From Heterobilharzia americana (Eukaryota > Platyhelminthes > Trematoda > Strigeidida > Schistosomatidae), in the NCBI GenBank assembly GCA_944470555.2, contig OX104134.1, positions 98,388,701-98,452,700 of the forward strand: a stretch of 64,000 bases of DNA, written 5' to 3'. Both the position numbers and the translations under genes were made by a program. Shown piece by piece: positions 1-12,679 of the stretch. The stretch's first letter is position 1; each line of letters begins with the position of its first letter. A model generated the notes under the pieces. That model made no database searches, was not told where the DNA came from, and saw only the letters and a list, made by a program, of their open reading frames with translations.

Positions 1-976
1 CTACAACCATCATGCTTGGAATAAGTGAAAAATGGAAAAGTTTCTGGGGATTTTTCCAAAATTATTTGACAGTCCAGTGTTGGTAAAGATGAGAAATAGC
101 AAAATTTTAAATTCTTCACTTTTAGGTGAAAATGATATAATTAGGCTACCATGGAATTATGCAGTTCCACAGTGAAACTACAAGTTGGTTAGAAGACACT
201 GCAGATTGATGTTAGCTTTTGACAACCAGCAGTGTCAGGGAACAGTAGTCTTATAACCACAGGTGCAGTATAAGGCTGTAACTTATGTTCTACTGAGTAC
301 AGTTGGGGTTAATAGCATTCGTCATTTGTCTTAACTGAATTAAGTGAAGTGAATCCAATTCTTCAACGAAGAGGCATTTAGAAAAAGTATTCAGAACAAC
401 GCACTAAACCTATAAAATATCTTACAATGGTTTTTGCCTCAGCAGTTGTTTTTTCTCTTGTATTACGAATTCCTCTTGGATTGATACGTATCTATTAGAT
501 GGATCACATTTTCCTCTTACGTTAGAAACTTGGGAGCAATGAACAGGTGTTTTAATGCACTTTTCACTTCTGTGCAGTATGCACTCACAACATCTTAGCG
601 GAACCAACCCATTTCTGTTAAGTTTTATACTTATGACTAACGTCACAGAGTTGAATCTCTGTGGTCCAATATCCCCTCATTCTATCAATTTGTGACAGCG
701 TTACCTTCATGGTTGAGGAATATTTGTCTAGACACCGGAAATGTCTAGCTGTATAATTCGCCTCCTCGCGTTAAACAATAAGGGTCAGTTTAGAATAAAA
801 CAGCTAGCCAGTGCTCCCAGATCCACACATGTTCTCCAGCTAATTTTCATACTGGTTGAAGTTAATCTACTCTCTTCAAGTCAACCCTATGGATAAAATA
901 TATTTCTCTGAAATTTTACCTGTGACTTACATAAGCAAAAACTACATATAATGTTTTAGTTATAGTTTCTGGATAA
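1..976. other. Unassigned AT-rich DNA
   Basis: I see no exon with convincing splice sites, no repeat family and no RNA gene here. Open frames are short and have no recognisable motif. Confidence 0.4.
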
Positions 977-1580
977 TTGCCAAAAACCTGTTATTCATTC
1001 AATATAAATGGGTACATCATGTATATGAGAAAACGATGGGCTGACCACTTCAAAAAACTCATGAGTCGACCACCACCACCACCTGCAACTCGTCCAGAAA
1101 TATCAGCAGCAACCAGCCACAGAATTACCACTGAACACAAGCCCTCCGACAAAAGCAGAAGTGAAGTCCTGAATGCCATAAAACTGCTGAAATCCGGGAA
1201 AGCAGCAGGACCAGATGGAATTCTGCCGGAAGAGCTGGAAGCAGACTCAGAGACAACAGCATCGGACATGCTCAGACCACTACTGTGGAAGGAAGGAAGG
1301 AAGGAAGGAAGGAGAGGCACTTGGTGATTGATTGGAAGATGGGCTACCTTGTCAAAATTGCAAAGAAGGGAGATCTAAGTCTTTGCAGGAACTTGCTTAA
1401 AGGGGAAATGATGAGTTTGGCTTCCGATGGTGACATGGAAGAGATCGTGTGAATAAGAAATCAAAGCTTCTTGACAGTCGTGGAGCCAGGTTAAGAATAC
1501 TGCAGAGAACAGAGTGCAATGGAGACGTGCTACTGAAGCCCTATGTTCCACTAGGAACTCAAGGGACAAATAATAATAAT
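977..1580 (+). mobile_element. RTE/SR2-like LINE copy, 5' truncated, internally deleted
   Basis: Reading + from about 1025, the frame has the segment before the reverse transcriptase (RADHFKKLMSRPP-like) and then LKSGKAAGPDGILPEEL, the hallmark entry to the RTE-clade RT domain. After a GGAA expansion (1288-1312) the text resumes as DWKMGYLVKIAKKGDLSLCR (about 1333-1390), still RT. It then jumps to the element's extreme C-terminus (GDMEEIV, a stop, then frame-shifted remnants of SWSQVQ..ENRVQW). The palm domain, including YADD, is missing. The 3' end is the usual TRNSRDK-like stop and an AAT-type tail (about 1568-1582), typical of RTE elements. This is a dead copy. The RTE assignment comes from family knowledge of schistosome SR2-type elements; the exact subfamily is uncertain. 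Confidence 0.8.
1288..1312 (+). repeat. GGAA microsatellite inside RTE copy
   Basis: About six GGAA units lie where a normal element encodes the EEG..P..WK segment of RT, so the tract replaced or expanded coding sequence. Confidence 0.85.
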
Positions 1581-1583
1581 AAC

Positions 1584-1585
<2 letters not shown>

Positions 1586-1657
<72 letters not shown>
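1586..1657. repeat. (TA)n microsatellite, about 36 units
   Basis: Uninterrupted TA alternation of about 72 bp directly after the AAT tail of the RTE copy. The retroelement tail probably seeded it. Confidence 0.97.
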
Positions 1658-1660
<3 letters not shown>

Positions 1661-2175
1661 GCTCAGTGAAGTTAGATAAACTTTCCAGAAAGTCATCAGT
1701 AGTTAGAAACTTTGACAGGTCATCGTTAAAATTAAATCGAATAATGGAGTATTCGAAGGTGTGACACATTAGTCTGGGTACTTGACTATCATGTGATGGA
1801 TTCCAGATTAAAATCTTACTCCATCTAGTCCGGGCAAGGCACCTAGGTAGCGTTGTGAAACATCAGACAATAACTGTTACTTGTGGCATTTAGCATGAAA
1901 TAATTTCCTCTGTTAATATGAAACGATTCAGCTGATTAATAGCAATGTTTGCTGTCCTGAATATACTTACACGGGTATACTGTTAATCATAAGAGAAACT
2001 GACATATAACTATATAGAATGGATTCCGGAACAATTTAATAATGAGAGATTCTAGTTTCCTTTATGTTTAAGATGAGGCTATATCCCTGACTAATTTATT
2101 TACCCAACAAGGCTAAATTAACTTTCACTAATCAGATGAAATGGAACTTTCATGTTAATCATTATTTTCTTACAG
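1658..2175. other. Unassigned DNA
   Basis: No recognisable element. It ends in a T-rich stretch and TTTTCTTACAG, which could be the 3' end of an intron for the candidate exon that follows. Confidence 0.3.
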
Positions 2176-2348
2176 AATCTGGTACAGTGGCCAACTTCTC
2201 TACATATAATGAAAGGTCATTCCATAGTTTTTATAAATGGGAGAAACATACGGAAGGAAATTTTGATCAAACAGAGAAAACCAATGACGAACCATTAGTC
2301 AGCCATAATTATGTGAACATGTTATTCAGAAAGCAGGGTTTATCTTGA
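2176..2348 (+). CDS. Candidate terminal exon of an unknown gene
   Basis: A good polypyrimidine/AG acceptor (TTTTCTTACAG ending at 2175) is followed by about 57 open codons ending in TGA at 2346-2348. An AATAAA-type signal (CCTAATAAATC) lies about 45 bp downstream. The peptide is polar, rich in E, N, K and H, with no motif I recognise. No upstream exon is identifiable in the window. The layout fits a last coding exon, but a chance open frame of this size is quite possible in this DNA. Confidence 0.25.
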
Positions 2349-2399
2349 ACTGGCATCACTTATCACTGTTTTTGGAGAGATCGCAGATGACCTAATAAA

Positions 2400-3117
2400 T
2401 CTGATTAGAAGGAAATCTGCGTATCAGAGACTAAGCTTAAAGATTAGCGCTGATCGGTAAACTTCAGTTTGAGTATTATCCTCGTTATTATTGTTTGATA
2501 TGCTCGACTCACATAAATTAATGGTCAAACCCTAATGTTGTACAGGTTTCTGTACAGCCTCTTAGCTTAGTAAATTGAAAATCGAATTCCCAAGCATATC
2601 ACAAAACGCTAGAAGGTAGTGAGAACAAGTCCTAGGACTTACTGACTGTAAGAATTCTCCTTCAGTAACCACTTTCAACATTAAAGAAAACTGCTGTTAT
2701 AAATATCCAGACCATAGATTTTATTAATGCTTTCGACAGATTCGAGCGCTGAGCCTAATCCAGTCATAATACAAAAAAAGGAAGAGAAGTTTGATATTAG
2801 GATGAGACAGCTGTCCGATGATCTCAGGTTTTCAATGATTCTCCAACTGGTATCACTTTATGATGGGTGCCACCTCAAAATTCTTCTTATTTTATCAATA
2901 CTTTAGGTAGGTAGAGATAAGGTAAAAGAATAAATTGAATGATTTCCCTAGTGTTATGCTGTTTGACTTTAGCTTCTGACAGTATCATTTTTGTTGATAT
3001 ATAGAAAATAATCACTCAAGACCGACTAAAAACTTGTCCAATTGAAAGAACTAATCAACATAAGGTACAGACCATCATTGCTTCTCCTGGCTACTTCACT
3101 GTTGATTGATTCGAATG
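2400..3117. other. Unassigned DNA
   Basis: No exon, RNA gene or repeat family recognised. Confidence 0.3.
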
Positions 3118-3240
3118 TAGTATTCATCACAGACTGACATCAACTGCAGAACCATTGGAAACGTGGAACTTCTGGATATCTGTTTTGTGCCGTTTGGAGA
3201 GTGTTAACTAGTACGCACCAAAAACGAGAAGCACTGGGTA
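3118..3240 (+). repeat. Foldback-family fragment, decayed
   Basis: Shows the family's left-end text: ATTCATCACAGACTGACATC, then an AGAACCATTGGAAACNTGG-like stretch and a decayed CTGTTTTGT. Only about the first 120 bp remain. Confidence 0.6.
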
Positions 3241-6200
3241 TCTATGGTGTCAACTAATTCATTGTTAAGGATGAATGTCTACCGGTTACATATTATTATG
3301 TTCATGGTATGTCACAAACTGAATACTAAGTTCCGACTTATTGACTGAATGCTAAGTTGTTCACCAAAAGACACAACGGTCATGTGTTCGAGCTCATGAA
3401 CTCATGGAGATTTCCAAGTCAGAATGAGACAGATCTGAAATTTTTTTCAATGGTTTCTTAAAAGATACCAATTTTTAATACAATTATTTGAGTTGACTAA
3501 TATGTATTCTGTCGTTGGACGATGTTCAAGCACATTATTAGGGGATTACAATCTTCAGTTCTTCCGTAATGCTGACTTTTATATTAGTGTCATCCATTAC
3601 TCCAGTCTATCTAAGGATAAATATTTTACTGAAGGTTATTTCATTTAGTTTAATTGACACCAGTTAACTTTAGCGACTTATAGTAACACCACTAAATCCA
3701 CGCTTATGATATAGATGGTATTTTTGGACAGTATGATTTCCAATATATCAACTAGTTGAGTATAATAATTCATCTGAATAAACTCTAACTATGCGAAAAA
3801 CTCTGAAGCAAAACGATTATCCTACCACTAAGTGATATATCATTTGCAAGTCAACGTAATCAGTTGCTAAATAATTCTGCGAAGTGTATTAGCCTGGACA
3901 AACAGATTAACTCATCAATCATTCATGTCTAGAAAGGTCTTTAAAGCTTGTCTAATAAATCATATTCGTAATATTTAGGGGAGTTTCTTCCTCCTACACA
4001 CACGCACACTTATTCACGTATATAAGCGCAGTTGACCTCAACCACACAAAATAAAAGTTTTAAAGTACTTCTTTTGTAAATAGAATTTGAGTTTGTATGG
4101 TGGAATTCTTTACCGACTTCAGTGGGTGCCAAAAAATCTTAAACAATATAATCAACCCATTATTTATCAACAGTTCACTTATTTATAGCGTTATTTTCAC
4201 TCATCACTCAAAAACGTATTGCATTAAGTCTTACAGTATGTTATATTTGGTTGGAGATGATTGCCAAAAAGCCCAGCTCGAACTAGGTTTCATGCTCTTT
4301 GTCACTGACCAGACAGGGATATCTTCAACCTAAAGGGAGTTGACATGCCCCAATAGATCTAAATCTGCCTCATCCACAACTACATTCAGAAGTGTTATCC
4401 CTGAGCTATATGTGCCATTTTTGATCACCTGTAAGACTGGATTAAATACACTAATTGGTCATGTTGTCTAGTCCATAGTGTCGACCAAACCCCATAGATC
4501 ATTTTGTGAAATGATCTACAAGCTAGGAAACTCAGTGAATTGCAGTGAATTTTGATCAGTGTAAATTGGCAGAGAGATTAAGTAAAATCAGATGTCGATT
4601 ATTCCTATAATAATGTCTGATGTAGTTCAAGGTACTCACTGTACAACAGTTCCAAACCTCACCATTATACGGATTAAGTAATTAGTTACTTGAACTTAAA
4701 GCGAGCAGTGGTGAGGTTGTATGCCTTAGCAGGAATTTACGTTATGCGCCATCAGTCAACTTTTGTACGTTTGAAAATTGTTTAAAGAACCACTGTGCAT
4801 AGCTATCTGAATGCTGTTTTCAAATGAATTCAGGTTCAGAATACATTTTATGCATATTGTTGTCCCGCTTATGTTTGGTACACTCCTATCACTACATGCG
4901 AAATAGAGGTCAAAACATTGTACTCTTGTAATGAAAAAGCACCTTTTCTGTCAGTGCGTTCATATTCATCTTATGGGTTTGCCATCATCCCATGTCAAAA
5001 ATGAGTGTCTTTCAGATTATGTCAAACGCTGGGCTGTAGGTGTCTGAACATTTGTTCGCTAGCAGTGAGTTTCCTGAACTTAATCCTGCATGGAGTCTTC
5101 AGTGTACGTTACGTCTACGTACGTACGTCTAAAACTGAAGTGAAACTATTTTTGATGGAAATTACTTTGGAATAATAGCTCGTCTATCATTTATACAGTA
5201 TCATTTTATAGTACTCGGCTGATGAAAATGGCTGAGGTTTGATTATTAGTAGTAGAGTTCTACAGGTAGATGGTCTCCGCCAGAACCATTTCAATTCATT
5301 TTCACTACTCTCTTTAGCTATTCATCCCCTCTCTCCGTGTCACTTATTTTACGCTGTAAATCTTGTTCTTTTTGCTTCGCTAATAGTGATCGACAGAAGA
5401 TGTAAGAATTATGCCAAACTCATTTAGTTAACCACTAGATCTACAACTCACAGATTTTTGGTTCGAATCCAAGTGAGTTACATATTCCTTGTTCAACCCT
5501 GTATGATTATATAATAGTATATTGATTAAGATTATCATAAAGCTGTCTACCTACTGGTTTGTTGCAGTTCTCATGACAGATAGATGTCACTCACAAAACC
5601 AGTGGAATTTAGGGAACACTAGATACCTGTTTTACCTCGGCTTGGAATTCTTCAACAGTTTGTATTGACATGATCCCAGACAAGAGGAAATCTTGAACTT
5701 TCAAGTTGCGAGGTTATCTTATCACCAGTTAACCGCCAGATTTGAATCCGCTGAGTCATGCTTTTATCCGTCCGTGATGCATCATACTCACCAGCCGACG
5801 ACTTCGATAAAAGCATTGGGTAACTATTTTACTCATAGCTTCGCATTAGCACTCCAGGAAATAGATCTTGAAGTTTATCACTAGTCTGTGAACTGTTGCT
5901 GAATCACTGCGCAAGCAGGGTGTCCAGTCAGCAACAGCCTTGCGCAAAAGTGAAGCCTAGTGGCAACAGGAAAAGGAAGAGAAGAAATGGTGACTTGCAC
6001 TTTTTTAATTTATCATACTTCAATCAGATTTAAAAGAGACGGGGAAACAGATATTCATTATGCAACCCAACTTAGGCGTAGAAGAATGATTGAAAAGAAA
6101 GAAAGACAGTCAAGATAGCCTTTGCTTTTTTCAACCTATCTTTCTTTGTCTTATGAAGAAATTTTATGAAATGACATTTGAGTATTAAAATCGCCTCATT

Positions 6201-8389
6201 GTAGTAAACTCATGTTCGATTTCACTAGTTAAATGAATGAATGAATCAGACAGGAGACATTAAAAGAAGGGAGAATACTGGGAAAGGCCGGAGAAAAATC
6301 AAATAGTGAATATCATTCCTTTCTGCTTTATCAGATTCGAAAAAAGAGGAACATTGTTGAGATTTTCAAATGATCGAAGCAGTAGAAACAGTTGTGGATG
6401 AAAAAACCATTAGACAAGCTTCATTTGTCTTGTGAGAGGATGATGGTCATACTAAATCATGAACTGACAGAAGTTGGAAAACGTAAACCCAACTGGATAC
6501 TGACTCAGTGGTCGAATGAAAATGTATTTCTGCCTGATGCATTTGTTTCAAACAGATACCTGTAATCAAAAGATAGTGTGGTCGAAATTTTCTGTACTTG
6601 GCTGAGGCTTTTCAGCGTGAACAGCTCATTAGTAACGTCACTAACATCTATAAGAATGAACCAAGATGCTGTCTCTCACAATTTGGTGACCATATGGCAA
6701 AATGATCAATAGAATCCGGTCAGTACTCAAGACTAGACAACATGAAAGTAGATTTGCAAATTCAAAAAGAAGCAACCGGTCAAATTACACTACTTATATA
6801 AGTTTCCTTGTAGTAACAACCTTCTGAAATATGTTTCTACATCAGAAAGATCCAAACTAATACCAGTCAGAAAGTTCATGGGTTGATTGCACATTTTGAT
6901 CTAATAATTGTAAGGATGTTTTTATTTTCATTTAAATTATCACTGACCGAATTTTTTTTAACTCAAAGTCTTATAACTAATTTAGACAACAAACTCAGTG
7001 CTTCGACTACAGGTCATCTCAGTAGCATCTTAAAAGGGATGCTGTCGTAGAAGAGTATGACCTTACATTATTAAGTCACAATGTCAGCACACGTATGAAA
7101 CCTGCTCTACATAGAAAGGCTAGGTTGTAGATTCAGCTTCACTAATTTTCAGTTAGTTACTCAGGTTTACATGATGGTTTGCAAACTGTGTGCAAAGATT
7201 TTAGACAATAGGGCTCAAAATCTGTCATATTTTTTCTTAATTTTAGCCTCAAACAGAAATTATTGTATACCCTTCCTAATTCCATTTGTTTTTTTGACTT
7301 AATCCGTTTTTATCTTCAGCTTCACTAATTCTCTTACCATTTGCATTGTTTTTACCACTTTCTGTCTTCTGTGCTGATATGAAACGATGGTGACATTAAC
7401 TGATATAGAGCTGTGACAGGAACAAGACTAATTCCTTACCTGCCCGTCTACTTGGTTTCGTCTCTGCAGAAAGGTACTTTGAAGGCGTCAACACTTTTAT
7501 ACACGTTGTATACATTTTTCTTGCCTAAACGTCAATAATCTTATTGTTAGATGACAGGAAGTTATGCATTAGTATGTGTCACCATCTTTAGGAGTATAGT
7601 ACTTCCATTCCGTCCTATTTGTTGAAAAGATACGTTGAGGGATAATATCAGATTAACACTGGCGTCGTAATTTTGTAATACAGTGCAGAGTAAAGAAAAA
7701 TACACCATCTAATGTTATCCATAAGAATATTTTTTTCGTCTGATGTACCGCCTCATTTTCTTAGCCGAAACGCAGGCAATTTGAGTCTGTGACACCCTTG
7801 AAAGTATCAGTACCGATCAGCTCTGAGCAGTCGGACTCTCCGAGAGGGTCTTTGCAAGCACACTGGTCTCCCTGTATGAAACCTGACATAAACCAAGTTT
7901 TCGTTTCAACTGCAATCTTCATACATTTACTCCGAAAGTATCCTTGAATCGTGTGTTTCAAAAAATGAACAGAGTTAAGTTCTCTCGAACTGAAAGTTGG
8001 GTGAACTCTAGTTTCATTTTCACTTATAGATATCATGGTGTAAAATAAGTGGATGATTTACAGTGATTGATCACTAGAGAGTGTAGCAAGTTCCACGTTG
8101 CCGAGTGAACTGTGACGATTATTTCGCATTGTGGTCAGTGTAATCCGCTTTAAGTGATGTTAAGTGGTTGTAGACAACCTCTCATGAAAGCCGTATTTGT
8201 GAAAATTGTGCCTGTTGTCTCCTCACAGATTGTACCTCACCCTAGTCAGTGCTTCAATAAGAGCTGAGCTCTCTAGGCAGTGATTCAGATAGTGTTCGAC
8301 TGATTTATCAACTGATCATTGAAAAATGGTTGATATTTCATTATTCAATCCTCAGTGCTGACTGAAGTCTGTCAAGTTAGGGGGTTTGT
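3241..8389. other. Unassigned DNA with one tRNA-like B box
   Basis: Over 5 kb without a convincing exon or element. Around 5430-5480 there is a B-box-like GGTTCGAATCC preceded by tRNA-like text, possibly a short tRNA-derived SINE head. Near 4265-4325 the minus strand has another weak B-box-like sequence. At 5105-5130 there is a short ACGT-rich repeat. Several frames of 60-90 codons exist (for example 4097-4333 + and 7761-8036 -) but none shows a motif. Confidence 0.3.
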
Positions 8390-8550
8390 CATCATAGTGG
8401 ATGAATGAACCAGGTTTTATGATACTGACTGTAGTACTGAGTTCGAATCTCTAAGGATGCATCCCTTGAAGTTGGCACTGCACCTTGCTGATGAGTACCA
8501 ACAAGGTCTCTTTTCTGTTGCCGCCAATAATCTAACATCAGTTAGCTAAT
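8390..8550 (+). mobile_element. tRNA-derived SINE fragment, S-alpha-like
   Basis: A B-box-like GAGTTCGAATCTC (about 8440) is followed by CTGATGAG at 8488-8495, the first half of a hammerhead core. The downstream GAAAC half is not recognisable, so the ribozyme is broken. Confidence 0.5.
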
Positions 8551-9799
8551 TATTCACCTTTTCTATCTAATCTGGATAAGTTTGAACTTGGACTGGAAGA
8601 CTTAGTTTTATTTAGATGATGTCTCAATGCAGTTTTGTTGTTACATGAAACTTATTGATCGTGATTGTTACTAAATCAGAGGTATTAAAAGCAAAAAACG
8701 ACTTGTCTCTGATATTTTTCTCATTGCTCAAAGGTATATAACAATAGAAACAAGTGGACCATGCGGTTATAATGTATGAAATCTCTAAACTAGCTTCAAT
8801 AATAAAACTGTGATACATTTAACTGATAATTATGAAAATACAATCTATGTGAAATTATCTTCTGGGCTAAAAAGGAAAATAGGGTTATAGGAGGAAGGGG
8901 AGCGGTCCAATATATTCTTTTTATTTACGCTACCATTAAATATCAAAAGATAGGGTAATGAAAAAGAAAAAAACTTACCATGCTCTCTGAATGTCATTGT
9001 CGTGAAGAATAAACCCTTAGTGAAAGAGAGGACACAGAAGAAGGAGGAAGAAAGATGAATTTCCTTCTCCTATTTGTTTTTGCTGGAAGTGTACTGTATA
9101 ATCAAACAGATGTGAAGCTAAAGCTTTTTTATGATAACAAATCAGCGACAAAGACTTATCGACAGTGTAAAAGACAAACAAAATTGTAATAAGATAGAGC
9201 GAAATCCGCAATAAAGACATGTGGGTTAATGAAAAAAAATTAGAAATTCATTGTTCAGTGGGAAGCGAATGATAGTGAGGCTTATTCGGTTTAATTAAAT
9301 TAGTTATAAAAAGGAACTGGTAGACTGCGGAATTCATTTGTTATTTCAAACATGTTAAACGGGTATACATGTATCGTAATAAGTGATGATACTGTTCTCA
9401 TTCAGATTCCAACAAAGTACTCATTGTATCCAGTGCCAAACAGCGTTACCTACTTGGTTACTGAACTGCAGCAGTGCCTTATCTAAGTGGTTTAGATATG
9501 TGAACAGTGAAAAAAGTTCAACCAGCAAGTCTCATTGTGAAGAGGTATATGTCTTGACTCAGTGGTAGCCTAATGACTAATGTCCTAATACTTTAAGCTA
9601 TTGACGATGGGTCTCATCTTCAAGGAGAATGTCATCACTGACTTGCTTGCTGACTGACCAAGATGCAGGTTTATTCATTTGACAAGTCATAAATAGAAGG
9701 AATTGTACCTTCTCGATTCCATATAGCGACTTACTTCTTCTCTGGGGTCGGTGAGAAATCCAACCATCTATGAAAGAACAAGTATCCTGCACTAAAGTT
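8551..9799. other. Unassigned DNA
   Basis: No recognisable exon or element. A short CTCAGTGGTAGC stretch near 9558 resembles a SINE A box but has no partner. Confidence 0.3.
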
Positions 9800-10205
9800 A
9801 ACTGTCCTGTTATACGGCTGAAGTATGGCCGTTGAAATCGGAATATATTAGGAAATTATAGATTTTTCGACACAGGCACCCTTGCAGCATTTCTCATGTA
9901 AGGCGGAATCATTATGTGAGTAATGTCAAGGTTAAGTGAAGGGTAATACAGAGGGAAGTAAAGATAGTCGATGGGGTTGAGAACGTTCAGAGAATAAGGT
10001 GGCTTGAACATATCCTATACATGTCGCACTACTATCTACTTTGACATGTAACATTGGCTGAAGTAGGATTGAGGTGAACGAAGGCTGATGGTGGTCAGTC
10101 CACATTACTTCAGGAAGTCTCTGACTATTGATCTGAGTTGCTAGGAGAGTTACGAGGAGAATAACTGACTGCAGTCCTCTTGGAATACAATTTTTGAAAA
10201 TCTTC
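9800..10205 (+). mobile_element. Decayed non-LTR retrotransposon C-terminal tail
   Basis: With a few frame changes the + strand reads like the region after the RT domain of a LINE: VLLYG.EVWPLKSE, LQVFDHRCLRSISH, RRNHYVSNVKV, then RIRWLEHILHMS and a TLLQEVSDY-like stretch. The LLYG.E.W, FDHRCLR and RWL.H.LRM blocks are standard for this family and differ from the SR2-like tails elsewhere in the window. No RT catalytic motif remains. Clearly a pseudogene. Confidence 0.7.
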
Positions 10206-12040
10206 TGTAACCAACTCCAAGTGAGGCATACGTTAATCGAAATAGTTCAATACATGCAGATCCATAGTAGTTTTGAGGCTCAGTCAGCTTGATCGAAGTG
10301 AGTCAAAATATCTAAATAACTGAAGTCACAATTGACGTTAATCAGAGATCCTCTGAAAACTTAGAAGCACTAGAAGGAGGTTTAGTTGTAGTTCGGGACT
10401 CTTCAGTAGTGTGTATCCACGACTCCGTTACCGATTCAGCCAGGGACTATGAGGCCTTAACACCAGCCTGTTATATACAGCTGTATCATTGGGTTTATTC
10501 TCGAATAGACTAAAAGTCTATCTAACAGTTCTGAGCATTTTGATTCTGCAGTCATCCCCCATTGAATAAGTTTGTTTTCACACTGCTTAACTAGTCCAAT
10601 GATAGTGATATTGAATCTGCTATACCGTATGAATGTTAGTTGATTACACTTTCTTATGTACTGATTACCTTTCACTACATATGACTCAATAATCAGAATC
10701 TGTGAAATCATTATTAAGTACTGTTCAACAGAGTGATTTCTGTCATCTTTCCTGGTGCTGTTGAAACACATCTCAGATCATATAGAATTGTTGGCAAATA
10801 TCTGGTGAAAAATGAGTACAAAACAAATTATTTCCTAATGATTGTTTCTACTGGAAATTAAAATATTTTGTTTACTATATGTAATTTGCAAGATACATCA
10901 CGTGGAGGCAGGTAAGATTATAGGTTATCTTGAGGCAATTTACAAAGAATTGGCTTAATTCAATACATGATCAGTTGGCTCAAATAGATATCTAGTATTT
11001 AAGTGGTCTGAATATTCCACCTGCTTGAACTGAATCAGTATCAATACATTATGGCTAACCTGGATCATAATCAACTGCAAAGGTTGCTGAATAATTAAAA
11101 CTTCTCCATCTGGTTACTGAATACTGCTAACTGTCTTGAGTGATTTGCAGTTACTTATTACACCTAGCAGTATATAACGTATCAATTATATGACCATTAT
11201 TAGCCTGAATATAATAATTTTTCCATGCCAAATTTACGAACGATAGTCATTGTTTGCTTAGGATCAAAATCTCTGAAAATGAATCAGTTAAAAAATTTAT
11301 TTGCTTAGCTAGAGAGAATAGAAATATTACCTTCCTTGAATGATAGACAAGATAATTTTAGAATTCTAAAAAAGTGGCTGAATACACGAATAACCCACCA
11401 GTTTGTGACTGATATAAATGTTTAGACCGACATACAGACTGTGGCTTATCCATTAAACGATGAAAAACGTGTAGCAAATTGTCTCATAAGCTTACTAACC
11501 GATCAAATCAGGCACCTTATTGGTTGACATTCTTACTGGTCACCGTTTCTTGGATAGTCGGTTCAAGGGATAATGTTATGATATGATACTTTCTGGTGGC
11601 TAGTTTTTTTCAATTTTACAGTGAAGGGAACTGGTTCGAATTCTCACGCATGACGATACACCTTAGTGATGAAGGTAAGTGAGTACAAACTCTAAGAAAA
11701 TCAAAACTTCACTAGTGTAAGTATTCGACTTCTAACCAATGCCTTAGGAGTTGAAACCCAATACACCAACTGACATCTAGTCAGTTAGATAGGAACTACA
11801 ATTAGCTCTCTAATATAGAAGTAAAACATTGGCACTGTGGTAAATAGAAGTATAATTAGCTCTCATACAATTGATTTGGTTCGTGCCCTACTGGGCGAGT
11901 TGAATTTCGCTTCATTTCCATTACAAGTTGGTTGAATACGGAGTTAGAATATCGTTGTAACTCACTAATCGGAATGGGCTATCCTAATAGTTTCATAAAA
12001 AGATTCACGGACAGAGAGACGGGAAATAAACCTGGAATTC
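10206..12040. other. Unassigned DNA
   Basis: No exon or element recognised. A B-box-like GGTTCGAATTCTC near 11633 may be a lone SINE trace. Confidence 0.3.
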
Positions 12041-12601
12041 CAAGTTGGTATTCATCATGGGCCGATGTCAGTTGGAAAAACATTGGAAACCTGGGAGCAC
12101 TAGACAGCTGTTTCGTTCCAGTACAGAAACCACTTAACAGTGCTCACGTATGACCCCGCCCCCTGGGATGGAACCTAAGACTTTCAGGTTCCGTCATCAG
12201 CATGTTACCACTGATGCACTGGGTTGGAATCCAATGGTCCATATTTAAGACTTCCATCAGTTCACGACATAGCGCGACCACTACCCAATATCATAGTTGA
12301 GTATTTATCCTAACAGCCACCAGGTTTTCCCCACCGGTCACGACTTCTCATTGGAACTTCTGGAACCACTTCTCGAAGCTAGTCACTAATGAGTACTGGA
12401 AATATAGACCATTGAATTCCGACACACTGGGTCACTGGTAACTTGCTTGCCATAGGACCTGAAGGTCCTGGGTCCGATCCCTGGAGGGTGAGGTCATGGG
12501 TTCGCGCTACTGAGCAGTCTTATACTAAGATGAAACACCTCTCCACTGCACCCAGGTTACCAGTGTTTCTCAAGCTGATGTCAATGATGAATACCAACTT
12601 G
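12041..12601 (+). mobile_element. Foldback element, complete copy A
   Basis: About 561 bp with inverted ends: CAAGTTGGTATTCATCA at the left mirrors TGATGAATACCAACTTG at the right. The left arm reads TGTCAGTTGGAAAAACATTG, CCTGGGAGCACTAGACAGCTG and TTTCGTTCCAGTA, and on the minus strand contains a tRNA-like segment. The right arm holds the matching tRNA-like text on + (GGTCACTGGTAACTTGCTTG, then CCTGGGTCCGATCCCTGG as B box). The unique centre (about 12240-12420) separates the arms. No coding capacity is seen. Confidence 0.8.
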
Positions 12602-12679
12602 AAATCAATAAATCCCCTCGAACCACCAGGTTAAACCTGGAATTATTACCGTCCAAAGGAAACCGTTATTCATGAAATT

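Noticed and set aside
1449..1769. Frames coding long alternating Ile-Tyr peptides on both strands
   Set aside because: They are translations of the TA microsatellite, not proteins. The same applies to 55956-56186.
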